Source of the DNA: Poseidonibacter antarcticus
GTDB lineage: Bacteria > Campylobacterota > Campylobacteria > Campylobacterales > Arcobacteraceae
DNA: 64,000 nucleotides
Reading direction: 5' to 3'
Assembly: GCF_003667345.1 (NCBI RefSeq)
Contig: NZ_RCWF01000002.1
Coordinates: forward strand, 372,001 to 436,000
Shown here: piece by piece, positions 33,721 to 44,067 of the stretch
Layout of the letters: every line of letters begins with the position of its first letter
How positions within the stretch are numbered: position 1 is the stretch's first letter
Made by a program: the position numbers and the translations under genes
Notes under the pieces: model-generated
What the model was told of the DNA's origin: nothing
What the model saw: only the letters and a program-made list of their open reading frames with translations
The model's database searches: none

Positions 33721-36297
33721 TCAAAAGCTTTTACTTAGATTATCGTCAATCTTCTTAATATTTAAAATCATTGCAACTTGCGATTCTTCGTATTCATTTA
33801 TTTCAACTAAACTTTCAACCAATGTTCCAGTACCTAAAAAATGACTCTGTATATACTGTATAGAACTTTCTTCTACTAAAGAAACATGTTCTAAAGAAGA
33901 GACTAATATACCAATACAATGTTCAATATTTTCTTTATCATATTCAAGTAAAATTATATTTGATAAACTTTCATCTGTAATATTTTCATTAATGAATTCT
34001 CTAATATCTAAAACAGAGATTAACTTTTCTTTATATACAACCATTCCTTTGAAATGATTTTTTTTATCCATTTCAATTGATTCTTCTAATTCTTCAATAG
34101 GAATAGACTCCACTACATTTTTTGCTTCTACTGCTAAGAATTTATTTCCAATATAAAAAGTAGCTAATTCTAGACTTTTACTTGTATATGTATCTTTAAC
34201 ATTATTTAACAATCTATTTTTAGGTAAATTATCATTTATATTGTCATTTATTTTACCAATTTTAATAAATACAAAAGACAATATATCATTTTTGTAATCA
34301 TCAATTGCACTTTTATATTCTCTATAACCATTTGAGCACTTTACTCCTACAGCATAATAATAATTATTAAATTCAATGATTTTACTAATGTTATCTGCAT
34401 TTTTAATTTTAAAGAAATCATTATCAATATCTAGCATTGTATTATTAGGGAAATTATTATTAGTTGAAGAAATAATCATTTTTTCTTTATTCGTGAATAT
34501 TGCAAAAGTACCATTATTATCTTTATCATCATTATTCTTTGGAATAGTATCATCTAACATTTCACGAAATTGAGGACTTGAATCAAAAACAATTGCTATT
34601 CCACCATTAATAATATTATTATTCTTTGGTGATCTTATTGCTGCAGTGTAAATATAAGTTGGTTCATTATTATACAAAGGTGTTTTTTCAAACTTTGATA
34701 CACAATATTTAGAAGTGTCTCGTAGGGTAAGTGTTTTAGAAATCCATTCTTGTGTTAATATTTTTCCTACAAAGTGTTCATATTTATTATTTGAAACAGC
34801 AATAACTTTTCCATTTAAATCGAAAATTAAAAGATTTTCATAAACAGTATATAACTCATTAATATATTTAAGAATTAAAGTTATTTCATTTTGTTTACTA
34901 AATATAGTACTTTCATCTTCTAATGCCTCTTTAAAATATGAAGTAAGTGCCCACCATCTACAATCATTTGCTCGTTCATATAAGTTTCTATCCATTATAT
35001 CAATTGCTAAAGAAGATAAAAATTCACTATTCTTTAAAATTGAATTCATTATTGTTTGATTTAAATTTGATAAAGAAGAGTTTGCTTTATTACCTGAAAT
35101 ACCAATTTCATTTAATAAAGATTTAGAAAATTCTCTATTTGATGAATTTAATTTACTTTGAGCAATATTTCCATTCCAAATTACTCTTTGCAGATTCTCC
35201 TGAATTGTTTTACTTTTATCAAATACCTCACTTAATTGTTTGGAAATATGTTGTTCATTATTTATCATTGAATCAATTATATTTTCATTTACGCTACTAG
35301 TATTTGAAAAATCACTTAAAAAAGCATATTCTAAAGGTATCATAATATGACCATACCATTTTAAACCATTAAATCCTTGATAACCTGTAGTTTGACAAGT
35401 TTTCGCAATATAATCTCGACCTGCATATGAAATTATTTTATATTTTTCATTTATAATTATTGGTAATTTTGTTTCAAGTGGAATATGATCTTTATCACTA
35501 GAAGCAATAACAAAACCTTCTTCATCTAAAATAGTAATACACTCTTTATTTGAAGCATCAACTAAATTATCAAAAATACCTTTCATTTCATCAGTAAATC
35601 TAAAACATAAACATAATACACCAATGTTATCATTAGAATTATTTGTTTTTTTAACTTTATATGAATAAACTAATGATTTCTTATATTGAGGGATAAATTC
35701 ATGATAATCATATGTTTCAATATATTCATCACTAGTATTTAAAACTTTTTGAATAAATTTATTATCCATTTTTTCAACTTTATTATTCTCATCCAATCTG
35801 GCTATAATATTTCCTTTTGTATTACATAATACAATATCGAAATAAACAGAATATTTAGAAACATACTCTTTAAACCTATTTTGAATAAGCCCTCTTAATT
35901 TTAAACTATTATCATCATATTTTGAAATATATTCATTTATATATAATCTAATATCATCGTCAGTTGATAAAAAACCTATATCAGCAGTACGTTCAAATAA
36001 ATTTCGTATAAGAACATCAATAGAAACTTGGGCCTTAAAACTCATCTCGTTTCTAACTTTTTTAATTTGTTCTTCACTTAAATGATTTAATAAGGTAGAT
36101 GTTAAGTTTAAAAAATTTTCTTTAGTTTTACCAATATCAATATTAATATCACCTAATTTACCCAAAAGTGCAAGAATATCCCATGATGAACTTAATTGTC
36201 CTAATTCTTCTCTATATTTATCTATATCTTCTATATATTTAATTATTGGATATAAATTTCTTTTGACATTTATACCTTTATAATTTATTACATCCAT
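33721..36297 (-). CDS. Large soluble sensor protein with C-terminal CheW domain
   Basis: An 858-residue protein with no signal peptide and no hydrophobic segment long enough to cross the membrane. Two Cache/PAS-like sensor regions can be seen. The first (about residues 80-340) contains Y-F-D-I-V-L-C-N-T-K-G and I-T-I-L-D-E-E-G-F-V-I-A-S-S. The second (about 430-690) contains L-L-I-F-D-L-N-G-K-V-I-A-V-S. A CheW domain (about 712-850; L-A-T-F-Y-I-G-N-K-F and the V-L-D-I-R motif) ends the protein. CheW couples receptors to CheA, so this could bring a cytoplasmic signal straight into the chemotaxis array. It is monocistronic. Confidence 0.8.
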   Translation of the reverse strand: MDVINYKGINVKRNLYPIIKYIEDIDKYREELGQLSSSWDILALLGKLGDINIDIGKTKENFLNLTSTLLNHLSEEQIKKVRNEMSFKAQVSIDVLIRNLFERTADIGFLSTDDDIRLYINEYISKYDDNSLKLRGLIQNRFKEYVSKYSVYFDIVLCNTKGNIIARLDENNKVEKMDNKFIQKVLNTSDEYIETYDYHEFIPQYKKSLVYSYKVKKTNNSNDNIGVLCLCFRFTDEMKGIFDNLVDASNKECITILDEEGFVIASSDKDHIPLETKLPIIINEKYKIISYAGRDYIAKTCQTTGYQGFNGLKWYGHIMIPLEYAFLSDFSNTSSVNENIIDSMINNEQHISKQLSEVFDKSKTIQENLQRVIWNGNIAQSKLNSSNREFSKSLLNEIGISGNKANSSLSNLNQTIMNSILKNSEFLSSLAIDIMDRNLYERANDCRWWALTSYFKEALEDESTIFSKQNEITLILKYINELYTVYENLLIFDLNGKVIAVSNNKYEHFVGKILTQEWISKTLTLRDTSKYCVSKFEKTPLYNNEPTYIYTAAIRSPKNNNIINGGIAIVFDSSPQFREMLDDTIPKNNDDKDNNGTFAIFTNKEKMIISSTNNNFPNNTMLDIDNDFFKIKNADNISKIIEFNNYYYAVGVKCSNGYREYKSAIDDYKNDILSFVFIKIGKINDNINDNLPKNRLLNNVKDTYTSKSLELATFYIGNKFLAVEAKNVVESIPIEELEESIEMDKKNHFKGMVVYKEKLISVLDIREFINENITDESLSNIILLEYDKENIEHCIGILVSSLEHVSLVEESSIQYIQSHFLGTGTLVESLVEINEYEESQVAMILNIKKIDDNLSKSF

Positions 36298-36443
36298 AAT
36301 TTAACCTCAAATAAATTGATTTTTATGTTTAATTATATATTCTATTAAAAGTATTTTCTTTAATCAGCTGTATATAATATACACAAATTATATAAATAAT
36401 AAACAGTCTATTTTATCATTATTAATTAAGTTATTTTATTTTA

Positions 36444-37229
36444 TCATAGGAAATGATCAGTAAGAGTTTTAATATTGACGAATATAGATTCAATAAAAAT
36501 ATCATGTTTTTTAATTTTAATTGCCAAATTAGAAGCTATTGAATTAGCCATTATTATATTATCATTTTGAGGAATTAATATAAGGTTAATTTGATTAGTT
36601 TTTGCAAAGTTATTTAATTCTTTAATATCTTTACTTTTTTGTATTTTCTTTTCTTTTTTATATAAATTTATTTTAAATCTTTTTGCATAATAATCAAAAT
36701 ATTCATCATATACAAAAATATTATAATTCTCACTTTTTTCTAAAACTTTTCTAGTTTTTAAATAGACTTCATCTAATTTATTTAAAAAAAGATTATAATT
36801 TTCTTTATATTTCTTTTCATTAAAAGTATCAATATTTAATAATGAAACATAAATATTTTTAGCCACTTTTCTTAATAAAATTGGATCTAACCAAATATAA
36901 GGATTTTGTTTTCCATTATATTCTATTTTATTTATCCCTTTAGACATATCATTTATAATTAAATTAGGATTTGATTTTAATAAAATTTTTCCGTACTTTT
37001 TCTCTATATTTAATCCAAAATTAAAATAAATTTTTGTATTTGATAATCTTGATATTTCTTTTTTATTAAGATCTTTTATTTTTGAAGAGTATAAGTTTGT
37101 GATTTCTTTTATTCTAATATGTTGTTGTCCAATTTGTTTTACAATAAAAGATTCAAAAGGAAGTGTAGTCGTAACTTCAATTTTGGAGAAAAGTAAAACA
37201 GGAAGTAATAAGAATAAAAGCTTATACAT
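36444..37229 (-). CDS. ZnuA-like metal-binding protein lacking the usual His ligands
   Basis: A 261-residue exported protein (signal peptide about residues 1-16) with the cluster A-I periplasmic binding fold of zinc/manganese ABC transporters. The landmarks are F-I-V-K-Q-I-G near residue 28 and W-L-D-P near 113. In ZnuA the metal ligands are His in P-H-x-x-E, His in P-H-x-W-L-D-P, and His before the D-A-F loop. Here the corresponding places read Y-S-S-K, N-P-Y-I-W-L-D-P and F-V-Y-D-E-Y, so all three are lost, and there is no His-rich loop. No permease or ATPase gene is adjacent. It may bind something else or act as a chaperone. The aspS gene is 18 bases upstream. Confidence 0.7.
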   Translation of the reverse strand: MYKLLFLLLPVLLFSKIEVTTTLPFESFIVKQIGQQHIRIKEITNLYSSKIKDLNKKEISRLSNTKIYFNFGLNIEKKYGKILLKSNPNLIINDMSKGINKIEYNGKQNPYIWLDPILLRKVAKNIYVSLLNIDTFNEKKYKENYNLFLNKLDEVYLKTRKVLEKSENYNIFVYDEYFDYYAKRFKINLYKKEKKIQKSKDIKELNNFAKTNQINLILIPQNDNIIMANSIASNLAIKIKKHDIFIESIFVNIKTLTDHFL

Positions 37230-37247
37230 TATTACTTCCTTTAAATA

Positions 37248-39005
37248 CTATGACTGTTGTTCTGTTTTTCTAACTCTTAGGCTTAACTCTTTTAACTGTT
37301 CTGCATCAACGGGTGATGGAGCACCTGTTAATAAACATTGAGCTTTTTGAGTTTTAGGGAATGCGATAACATCTCTAATTGAATCAGTACCTGAAAGTAA
37401 CATAATCATTCTATCAAGACCCATTGCAAAACCACCATGGCTTGGAGCTCCATATTGAAGTGCATCAAGTAAGAAACCAAATTTTTCTTTTGCTTCTTCA
37501 TCTGAAATTCCCATAAGTTCAAATACTTTTGATTGAATTTCTTCTTTATGAATTCTTATACTTCCCCCACCTAATTCCATACCATTTAAAACAATATCAT
37601 ATGCAATTGATTCAATAGCTTCTAAATCACTTGTATCTTCTAATGATTTAGGCATTGTAAATGGATGATGAAGTGCTTTAGTTTTACCATCTTCAACTTC
37701 AAACATTGGGAAATCAACAACCCATAAGAATTCATAAGCATCTGCTGGAATAATATCCATTTGCTCTGCTAGGAAAATTCTAAATCTACCCATATAATCC
37801 CATACAGTTTTTTTATCACCTGCTCCAAAGAATACAACATCTCCAACTTCTAATTCAGTTGTTTTAACAATTTCTTCTAAATCAGATTCTGAGAAGAATT
37901 TTGTAAGAGGACCTTTAAGACCATCTTCTTTCATTTGGAAGTAACCTAAACCTTTAGCTCCAAATTTTCTAACATAATCTTCAAAACCTTTCATTTGTCT
38001 TTTAGAGAATAAATTATCTCCATTTGGACATTTAAGTGCTTTGATTCTGTTGTTCTTTTTATCTTTTGCAATATCTGCAAAAATTTCATTCGTAGAGTTT
38101 GCAAAAATATCAACAACATCTACTAATGGCATATCAAATCTAATATCAGGTTTATCTGAACCATATTTTTCCATTGCATCTGCATATCTCATTCTTGGGA
38201 AAGTTTTTGGAACTTTTTTACCACATTTTGTAAATACATCATAAATTAATTTTTCAGCAACTTTAATTACATCATCTTGAGTACAAAAAGACATTTCAAC
38301 ATCAATTTGAGTAAATTCAGGTTGTCTATCAGCTCTTAAATCTTCATCTCTGAAACATCTAGCTATTTGGAAATATTTATCAAATCCTGATACCATTAAT
38401 AATTGTTTAAATAATTGAGGTGATTGAGGAAGTGCATAGAACTCTCCTGGATGTACTCTTGAAGGTACTAAGTAATCTCTAGCACCTTCTGGAGTTGATT
38501 TAGTTAAGATTGGAGTTTCAACATCTAAGAAACCTAATTCATCTAAAGTATTTCTAACTTGAATAGCAGCTTTTGATCTTAATTGGAAAATTTCAAAAGA
38601 TTTTTTTGATCTTAATTCTAAAAATCTATTTCTTAACTTAATCTCATCATTAACTTTTTCATCATTTAAATCAAAAGGCATAGGTTTTGATTTATTTTCT
38701 ATTATTAATTCACTTAAAACAATTTCAATTTTACCAGTTACTAAGTTAGGATTTTCTAATCCCTCACCTCTAGCTCTTACAGTTCCTGTTGCTATTAATA
38801 CAAATTCATCTCTTACTGTTTCTGAAATTGGTAATACTGATGGGTCAGCTACTAATTGAACTAATCCACCTTTATCTCTTAAATCAATAAATATAATTCC
38901 ACCGTGATCTCGTCTACTGTTTACCCAACCAGCAACAGTTACTTGCTCGCCAATGTTTTTTTCTGTTACTTCTGTACAATAATGTGTTCTCAATTCAAAC
39001 TCCAT
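37248..39005 (-). CDS. aspS: Aspartyl-tRNA synthetase
   Basis: A 585-residue class II synthetase of the bacterial type. The N-terminal OB fold ([13 protein letters not shown]) is followed by motif 2 ([18 protein letters not shown]), the bacterial GAD insert (about residues 290-410) and motif 3 (G-L-D-R-M-I-M-L-L). It charges tRNA-Asp. In organisms without AsnRS it also charges tRNA-Asn for amidation, which cannot be decided from this window. A cysteine-free end and the usual length suggest a complete gene. Confidence 0.97.
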   Translation of the reverse strand: MEFELRTHYCTEVTEKNIGEQVTVAGWVNSRRDHGGIIFIDLRDKGGLVQLVADPSVLPISETVRDEFVLIATGTVRARGEGLENPNLVTGKIEIVLSELIIENKSKPMPFDLNDEKVNDEIKLRNRFLELRSKKSFEIFQLRSKAAIQVRNTLDELGFLDVETPILTKSTPEGARDYLVPSRVHPGEFYALPQSPQLFKQLLMVSGFDKYFQIARCFRDEDLRADRQPEFTQIDVEMSFCTQDDVIKVAEKLIYDVFTKCGKKVPKTFPRMRYADAMEKYGSDKPDIRFDMPLVDVVDIFANSTNEIFADIAKDKKNNRIKALKCPNGDNLFSKRQMKGFEDYVRKFGAKGLGYFQMKEDGLKGPLTKFFSESDLEEIVKTTELEVGDVVFFGAGDKKTVWDYMGRFRIFLAEQMDIIPADAYEFLWVVDFPMFEVEDGKTKALHHPFTMPKSLEDTSDLEAIESIAYDIVLNGMELGGGSIRIHKEEIQSKVFELMGISDEEAKEKFGFLLDALQYGAPSHGGFAMGLDRMIMLLSGTDSIRDVIAFPKTQKAQCLLTGAPSPVDAEQLKELSLRVRKTEQQS

Positions 39006-39036
39006 AAATATAAATATCCGCGATTTTATCTAAATT

Positions 39037-40152
39037 TTACTTAATTTCTAAAAAGCCGTATGCTGTTGTTTTAAATAATTTAGGTTCATATACAACTTGA
39101 TTATCAAGAATATTTGTTTGTATTAATCCAGATTCATTCTCATCATATAAATAATTTATTCCAACTAATGTTGAATAATCAACCCAATTATACATAATAT
39201 CTGAACCATATGTATCAAGAGAATCTTTTAATATATCATCAATTTTTTCAATAGAATTTGCAATAACAAAATTATTTCTATCTTTAACTTGAGTTAGAGT
39301 TAGAATTTGTGGACTATAATTTATTTGCGTTGAAAGTATAACTCTTGGAGAAACCTCATATGCTCTTAATTGTGATAATAAAATTGAAGTTTTAATAATA
39401 GGAGTATTTAAAAAAAGTGTTGAATTTCTAAGTCTATAATCTTTAACAATTCCCTTATAATAGTTTTTTTTGTTTTTTATTTCTTTTACAACTTTTACAT
39501 CTAAGTTCATATTTTCATAAAGTGTTTTAAGTTTATCTCCTAGAAAAGAGCTTTGGTAAAACATAACATTATTAATATTTGAATACTCTAATAATTTACT
39601 GATTTGATCTCTATACGAAATTCCACCATAAATAAAATTATTATTAATAAAATTAATATTTTCTTTGTTTGTTAATGGTAAATAAACTCTTAAGTCACTC
39701 GTATCAAGAGTATGTAAATATGGAACTATTTTTGGAGTAAATAAGGCTATAACATTAGGGAAACCTTCAGCTTTAGCGCTATTAATTGCATTAGCAACAC
39801 TAAATTCATCCTCGCTTAGTGTGTCAAATACTTTTATTTCATATTTAATTTTTTTATAATCAAAATAACCTAAAATCGTACTCATTGATGATTTAGCATA
39901 TTTTGCTACGATTCTTGATGGGTAAATAAATGCAACTTTCATTACCTTCCCATCATCAAATATAGAAAAATCATCTTCAATGATATTAACACCATTAAAA
40001 GCATCAATTCTTTCATTAAATACATCTTTTTTAGGTTTTACGGATGTACCAATATCATTTTTATCCGATATTTTAATATCTACTTCTTGTTGTTTCACAG
40101 AACAACCTATAAAAAATGAAGTGATTAATATAAATAATAATAAATGTTTCAA
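39037..40152 (-). CDS. Lipoprotein with periplasmic-binding-like fold
   Basis: A 371-residue protein with a lipoprotein signal: hydrophobic core and lipobox F-I-G-C, so Cys17 would be lipidated. The rest alternates alpha and beta like a type 1 periplasmic-binding fold (V-A-F-I-Y-P-S-R-I-V-A and N-V-I-A-L-F-T-P-K). That fold is also seen in LpoA/LppC-type lipoproteins, but I cannot assign it firmly. Its start overlaps the UDG stop by four bases (ATGA type), so the two are co-transcribed. The link to DNA repair is probably only positional. Confidence 0.7.
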   Translation of the reverse strand: MKHLLLFILITSFFIGCSVKQQEVDIKISDKNDIGTSVKPKKDVFNERIDAFNGVNIIEDDFSIFDDGKVMKVAFIYPSRIVAKYAKSSMSTILGYFDYKKIKYEIKVFDTLSEDEFSVANAINSAKAEGFPNVIALFTPKIVPYLHTLDTSDLRVYLPLTNKENINFINNNFIYGGISYRDQISKLLEYSNINNVMFYQSSFLGDKLKTLYENMNLDVKVVKEIKNKKNYYKGIVKDYRLRNSTLFLNTPIIKTSILLSQLRAYEVSPRVILSTQINYSPQILTLTQVKDRNNFVIANSIEKIDDILKDSLDTYGSDIMYNWVDYSTLVGINYLYDENESGLIQTNILDNQVVYEPKLFKTTAYGFLEIK

Positions 40153-40862
40153 TTTGTAAGCTCCAATATATTTTTTATTCTAAGCATATCGTAATATGCA
40201 TCTTTTTTTGCCGATGGATTTCTTAACAAGTAATTAGCTGAAAAAGTTGGTATCAATTTAATATTATGATAGTTTAGTTCTTTGCCTCTATTTTGTGAGA
40301 AATTATCTTTTTCATTTAATAAATAAGAATATGTACTTTCTCCTAAAGATACAATTAATTCAGGATTTATAAGTTCTATTTGCTTTTGTAAATAATCATT
40401 ACAAGATTCAACATGAGAGTTATTTAAAGAATTTGAACTCTTACATTTGACTAAATTTGTAATATAAACTTCTTCTTTTTTAAGATTTAGTACATTTTCG
40501 ATCATTTTTGAAAGTAATTCACCAGATTTTCCACTATAAAAAGTACCTAATGCATCTTCACTGGCAGACGGCTCATCTGATATAAATATCACTTTTGAAT
40601 TATGATTACCCATACCAAATAAAACATTTTTTCTTGTTTTTGAAAGTTCACATAAATAGCAATTTTCTACATTTGATTTTAATGCAGAGATATTGTCAGG
40701 AAGTTTAAGATTTTTAATATCATTTGGAACTAAATTTAATCCTTTGTGATAATTAAATCCCATAGATTTAAGTAAGTGTAAATTATATAAAAGTTTTTGT
40801 TTAACTGTATTTGTCATAATAGATTGTACAAAAAATTTTCTTTTATGATTATTTATTCTCAT
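40149..40862 (-). CDS. Uracil-DNA glycosylase, family 4 type
   Basis: A 237-residue protein. Four cysteines for a 4Fe-4S cluster are visible: C-Y-L-C at about residues 68-71, then L-V-K-C and V-E-S-C about 70-85 residues further. The family motif G-x-F-Y-S-G-K-S-G-E-L-L matches the UDG loop, and V-S-L-G-E-S-T is the later motif. Motif A, usually G-E-A-P-G, reads S-D-E-P-S here, which is divergent. It should remove uracil from DNA. A second start at Met16 is possible because neither ATG has a clear ribosome binding site. Confidence 0.85.
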   Translation of the reverse strand: MRINNHKRKFFVQSIMTNTVKQKLLYNLHLLKSMGFNYHKGLNLVPNDIKNLKLPDNISALKSNVENCYLCELSKTRKNVLFGMGNHNSKVIFISDEPSASEDALGTFYSGKSGELLSKMIENVLNLKKEEVYITNLVKCKSSNSLNNSHVESCNDYLQKQIELINPELIVSLGESTYSYLLNEKDNFSQNRGKELNYHNIKLIPTFSANYLLRNPSAKKDAYYDMLRIKNILELTN

Positions 40863-40916
40863 ACTTTTTATACTAGCATATAAAAATTAAATTTAATAAT
40901 GTGATTATTTAATAAG

Positions 40917-40944
40917 ATAAATAAGGAAAAAATTCCTTATTTAT
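40917..40944 (-). terminator. Terminator of the S10-spc superoperon
   Basis: ATAAATAAGGAA at 40917-40928 pairs perfectly with 40933-40944 across a 4-base loop, ten bases after the infA stop on the minus strand. Confidence 0.85.
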
Positions 40945-40954
40945 AAAAGATATA

Positions 40955-41173
40955 TTATTTATATCTGTGAGTGATTCTACCTTTATCTAAAGAATAAGGT
41001 GTAATCTCTACTTTTACTTTATCATTTGGTAAGATTTTAATATAATGCATTCTCATTTTACCTGAGATATGACATAAAACCATATGACCGTTATCTAATT
41101 CAACTTTAAACATCGCATTTGGTAATGCTTCAGTTACTTTACCATCAATTACAATTACATCATCTTTTGCCAA
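40955..41173 (-). CDS. infA: Translation initiation factor IF-1
   Basis: A 72-residue OB-fold protein, the standard length. It starts M-A-K-D-D-V-I and contains [12 protein letters not shown] and R-I-T-H-R-Y at the end. It occupies the ribosomal A site during initiation. It is the last gene of the superoperon. The alpha operon genes (rpmJ, rpsM, rpoA and others) do not follow; a terminator does. Confidence 0.97.
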   Translation of the reverse strand: MAKDDVIVIDGKVTEALPNAMFKVELDNGHMVLCHISGKMRMHYIKILPNDKVKVEITPYSLDKGRITHRYK

Positions 41174-41183
41174 TTTTATCTCC

Positions 41184-41945
41184 CTAATCTACTGTACTTA
41201 GTATTACTGCTTTTCCGTTTATAACGGCAACTGTATGCTCATAATGACTTCCTCTTAATCCATCTTCAGAAACAACATCCCATTTATTATCTAAAATAAC
41301 TGGTTCTCTTTCCTTTTGACAAATCATAGGCTCTAAACAAAAAACCATTCCGTTTTTAATTTTTGGACCTGAGTTAGTTCTTCCATTCTCAATATAATTA
41401 GGAATTTCAGGTTCATCATGAGGTTTTTTACCAATCCCGTGTCCGCAGAATCGCACTAGTGGTTGATAACCTCTAGCTACAATAAAATCTTCAATTAATT
41501 TTGAAAGTTCTTTGAATCTCATACCTACATGAATAGAATCAATTGCATGAAGTAAAGAATCTTTTGCACAAGCAATTAAATCTTCATCTTCTTTTGATAT
41601 TTTTCCAATAGGCATTGTAATTGCAGCATCACCATACCAACCATCAATTTCAGTTCCAATGTCGATACCTAAGATATCTCCTTCTTTTAAAACTACATTT
41701 GATGGAATACCATGAATGATAACTTCGTTTAATGAAGTACAAATAGCATTTGGAAAACCGTATAAGCCTTTGAAAGATGGTCTAGCATTTAAATCGTCTA
41801 AAAATGCTTCACCCATGGCATCAACTTCTTTTAAAGTCATACCAGCTTTTACGTTTTGTGCTAAATAATTTAAAGTCTTAGCAACTGCAATATTTGCAGT
41901 TCTAAGTTTTTCAATTTCGTTTGTTTTTCTTAATGGAATAGCCAT
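41184..41945 (-). CDS. map: Methionine aminopeptidase type I
   Basis: A 253-residue enzyme that removes N-terminal Met. Metal ligands appear in the expected order: Asp in G-I-D-I-G (about residues 94-98), Asp in Y-G-D-A-A, His in G-H-G-I-G (about 168-172), Glu in C-L-E-P-M and the last Glu in H-Y-E-H-T. It lies four bases after secY and ten before infA, a common bacterial order. Confidence 0.97.
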   Translation of the reverse strand: MAIPLRKTNEIEKLRTANIAVAKTLNYLAQNVKAGMTLKEVDAMGEAFLDDLNARPSFKGLYGFPNAICTSLNEVIIHGIPSNVVLKEGDILGIDIGTEIDGWYGDAAITMPIGKISKEDEDLIACAKDSLLHAIDSIHVGMRFKELSKLIEDFIVARGYQPLVRFCGHGIGKKPHDEPEIPNYIENGRTNSGPKIKNGMVFCLEPMICQKEREPVILDNKWDVVSEDGLRGSHYEHTVAVINGKAVILSTVD

Positions 41946-41949
41946 AATA

Positions 41950-43212
41950 TTATAACCCTACCGCACTAAGTGTTTCATACTTGTTCATATATTGTTGTGC
42001 CTCAATTTTTCTCATAGTATCAATAGCAACTTGTACAACAATTAATACAGCCACCCCTCCAAAATAGAAAGGAACGCCCATTGCTTTAACAATAAGCCAT
42101 GGAGCAGTTGAAATTAATCCTAGATAAATTGCACCCCAGAATGTTAATCTACTTGCAGTTTCATTTAAGAACTCAGCTGTACCCGCCCCTGGTCTAATAC
42201 CTGGGATAAATCCACCTTGTTTTTTTAAATTCTCTGAAATATCTTTTGCATTAAAAGTAATTGATGCATAAAAGAACGCAAAGAAAACAACAAATAAAAA
42301 CATAAAAACATTAAATGTATATGATGCTGGACTTAAGTAATCAGCAACAATTAAAAGATACTCATTTTGAGAACCTTGTAAAATAGTAGCTGGAAACATT
42401 AAAATCGCACTTGCGAAAATTGCTGGAATAACACCTGCTAAGTTTAACTTAATAGGAATATAATTCATAACTCTTTTCTTTTGATTTTGCATCATAACTT
42501 TTCTAGAATAAGAAACAGGAACTCTTCTTTCTCCTAGCTCAACATAAATAATTGCACCTACTGTTGCTAAAATAATAACAATAATTGCAATAACAGTTAA
42601 GAAACTCATTTGTCCATTATTAACTAAATCAATAGTACCACCAATTGCACTTGGAATTGCAGAAACAATACCAGCGAAAATGATTAATGAAATACCATTA
42701 CCAATACCTTTTTGTGTGATTTGTTCACCAATCCACATAAGAAGCATAGTTCCAGTTAACATAGAAATTGATGATACAGCTACAAATGTATCCATATCAA
42801 TTGAAATTGCTCCTTGTCCACTTTGACCAGTAAGAGAATTAAGACCCATTGAAACACCAATAGATTGAATTAATGTAATTACAATAGTTGCGTATCTAAT
42901 GATTTGCATATACTTTTGCATACCATCTCGTTCTTTTTTCATTTTACCAAGTGCGGGGAAAGTAGCTGCCAATAATTCCATAATAATTGAAGCTGTGATG
43001 TAAGGCATTATACCTAGTGATATAATAGATAGTCTTTCAACGGCATTACCACTGAACATATTAACAAGACCTAATGCATTATTTGCATTTGAGTCGAAAA
43101 ATTCTTTAACTACGTCTATATTAACCCCAGGTACTGGCACGTATGCCAGTAGTCTGTAAAGGAATATAAAACCTAATGTAATAAGAATCTTATTTATTAG
43201 ATCTTTACTCAT
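41950..43212 (-). CDS. secY: Protein translocase subunit SecY
   Basis: A 420-residue inner-membrane channel subunit with ten membrane helices. It has the plug/TM2 region P-Y-I-T-A-S-I-I-M-E and the cytoplasmic loop with G-E-R-R-V-P-V-S-Y. The N-terminus starts inside the ribosomal operon two bases after rplO. It forms SecYEG for protein export and insertion. Confidence 0.98.
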   Translation of the reverse strand: MSKDLINKILITLGFIFLYRLLAYVPVPGVNIDVVKEFFDSNANNALGLVNMFSGNAVERLSIISLGIMPYITASIIMELLAATFPALGKMKKERDGMQKYMQIIRYATIVITLIQSIGVSMGLNSLTGQSGQGAISIDMDTFVAVSSISMLTGTMLLMWIGEQITQKGIGNGISLIIFAGIVSAIPSAIGGTIDLVNNGQMSFLTVIAIIVIILATVGAIIYVELGERRVPVSYSRKVMMQNQKKRVMNYIPIKLNLAGVIPAIFASAILMFPATILQGSQNEYLLIVADYLSPASYTFNVFMFLFVVFFAFFYASITFNAKDISENLKKQGGFIPGIRPGAGTAEFLNETASRLTFWGAIYLGLISTAPWLIVKAMGVPFYFGGVAVLIVVQVAIDTMRKIEAQQYMNKYETLSAVGL

Positions 43213-43214
43213 GG

Positions 43215-43613
43215 TTAGTTACCAGTAGTTGTAACGTTTTCGTCTTTAATCTTAGATGCTAAATCTTTAGCAGTTGATCCAACTAATTTAACTTTCACAA
43301 CTGATTTAGATAATTTATATACAGACTTGATTGTCTCAACTGTAATTTCTTCTAAAGTTGCAATTTGTTTAATTTTATCAACATTGATAGAATAAGGTTT
43401 TGCAACTCTTGAAAAGAATCCAATTTTTGGCATTCTTTTTTGGATTGGCATTTGCCCACCCTCAAAGTGTCTTTTAATTTTATATCCAGATCTAGATTTT
43501 TGACCTTTTTGACCTCTAGTAGAAGTCTTACCCATTCCTGAACCTTGACCTCTACCAACTCTTTTAGTATTTTTAGTACTACCTGGTGCTGGTTGTAAAT
43601 TATTTAATGCCAT
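43215..43613 (-). CDS. rplO: Ribosomal protein L15 (uL15)
   Basis: A 132-residue 50S protein. The Gly/Arg-rich N-terminus [13 protein letters not shown] is the family signature. It directly follows rpsE. The rpmD (L30) gene that sits between them in E. coli is absent, as is usual in Campylobacterota. Confidence 0.97.
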   Translation of the reverse strand: MALNNLQPAPGSTKNTKRVGRGQGSGMGKTSTRGQKGQKSRSGYKIKRHFEGGQMPIQKRMPKIGFFSRVAKPYSINVDKIKQIATLEEITVETIKSVYKLSKSVVKVKLVGSTAKDLASKIKDENVTTTGN

Positions 43614-43617
43614 TAAT

Positions 43618-44061
43618 CTATCCTTTAATTCTAGCTAATGCTTCAACAGTAGCTTGTACTAAGTTATTTGGATTATTTGAACCTAAAGATTTCGCAATAA
43701 TATCTGTTACTCCTGAAAGCTCAAGAACTGGTCTAGCAGCTCCCCCAGCAATCAGTCCTGTACCTTCAGATGCAGGTTTAAGTAAAATTCTACTTGCGTT
43801 ATATTTATGCTCAATATCATGTGCAATTGTTGTACCATGAATATTAACTTTAACTAAAGATTTAAATGCGTCATCTAATGCTTTTTTGATAGCATCAGGA
43901 ACCTCTTTAGCTTTACCAGTTCCAAAACCAATAGTACCTTTTTTGTCACCAACAACAACTAAAGCAGTAAATCTAAATCTTCTACCACCCTTTACAACTT
44001 TTGTAACTCTACCAATTTTAACGATTGCTTCTTCAAAGTCTTCTCTATTAACTGCCATCAT
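43618..44061 (-). CDS. rpsE: Ribosomal protein S5 (uS5)
   Basis: A 147-residue 30S protein with [18 protein letters not shown] and the C-terminal [10 protein letters not shown]. Two ATG codons stand in tandem (44061 and 44058). The AAGGG ribosome binding site is three bases from the first and six from the second, so the second may be used. Confidence 0.96.
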   Translation of the reverse strand: MMAVNREDFEEAIVKIGRVTKVVKGGRRFRFTALVVVGDKKGTIGFGTGKAKEVPDAIKKALDDAFKSLVKVNIHGTTIAHDIEHKYNASRILLKPASEGTGLIAGGAARPVLELSGVTDIIAKSLGSNNPNNLVQATVEALARIKG

Positions 44062-44067
44062 TAACCC

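Noticed and set aside
40917-40954. Missing alpha operon (rpmJ, rpsM, rpsK, rpsD, rpoA, rplQ) as a rearrangement special to this strain
   Set aside because: A strong terminator follows infA, and I recall this operon lying apart from the spc operon in Campylobacter too, so the split is probably normal for the phylum.
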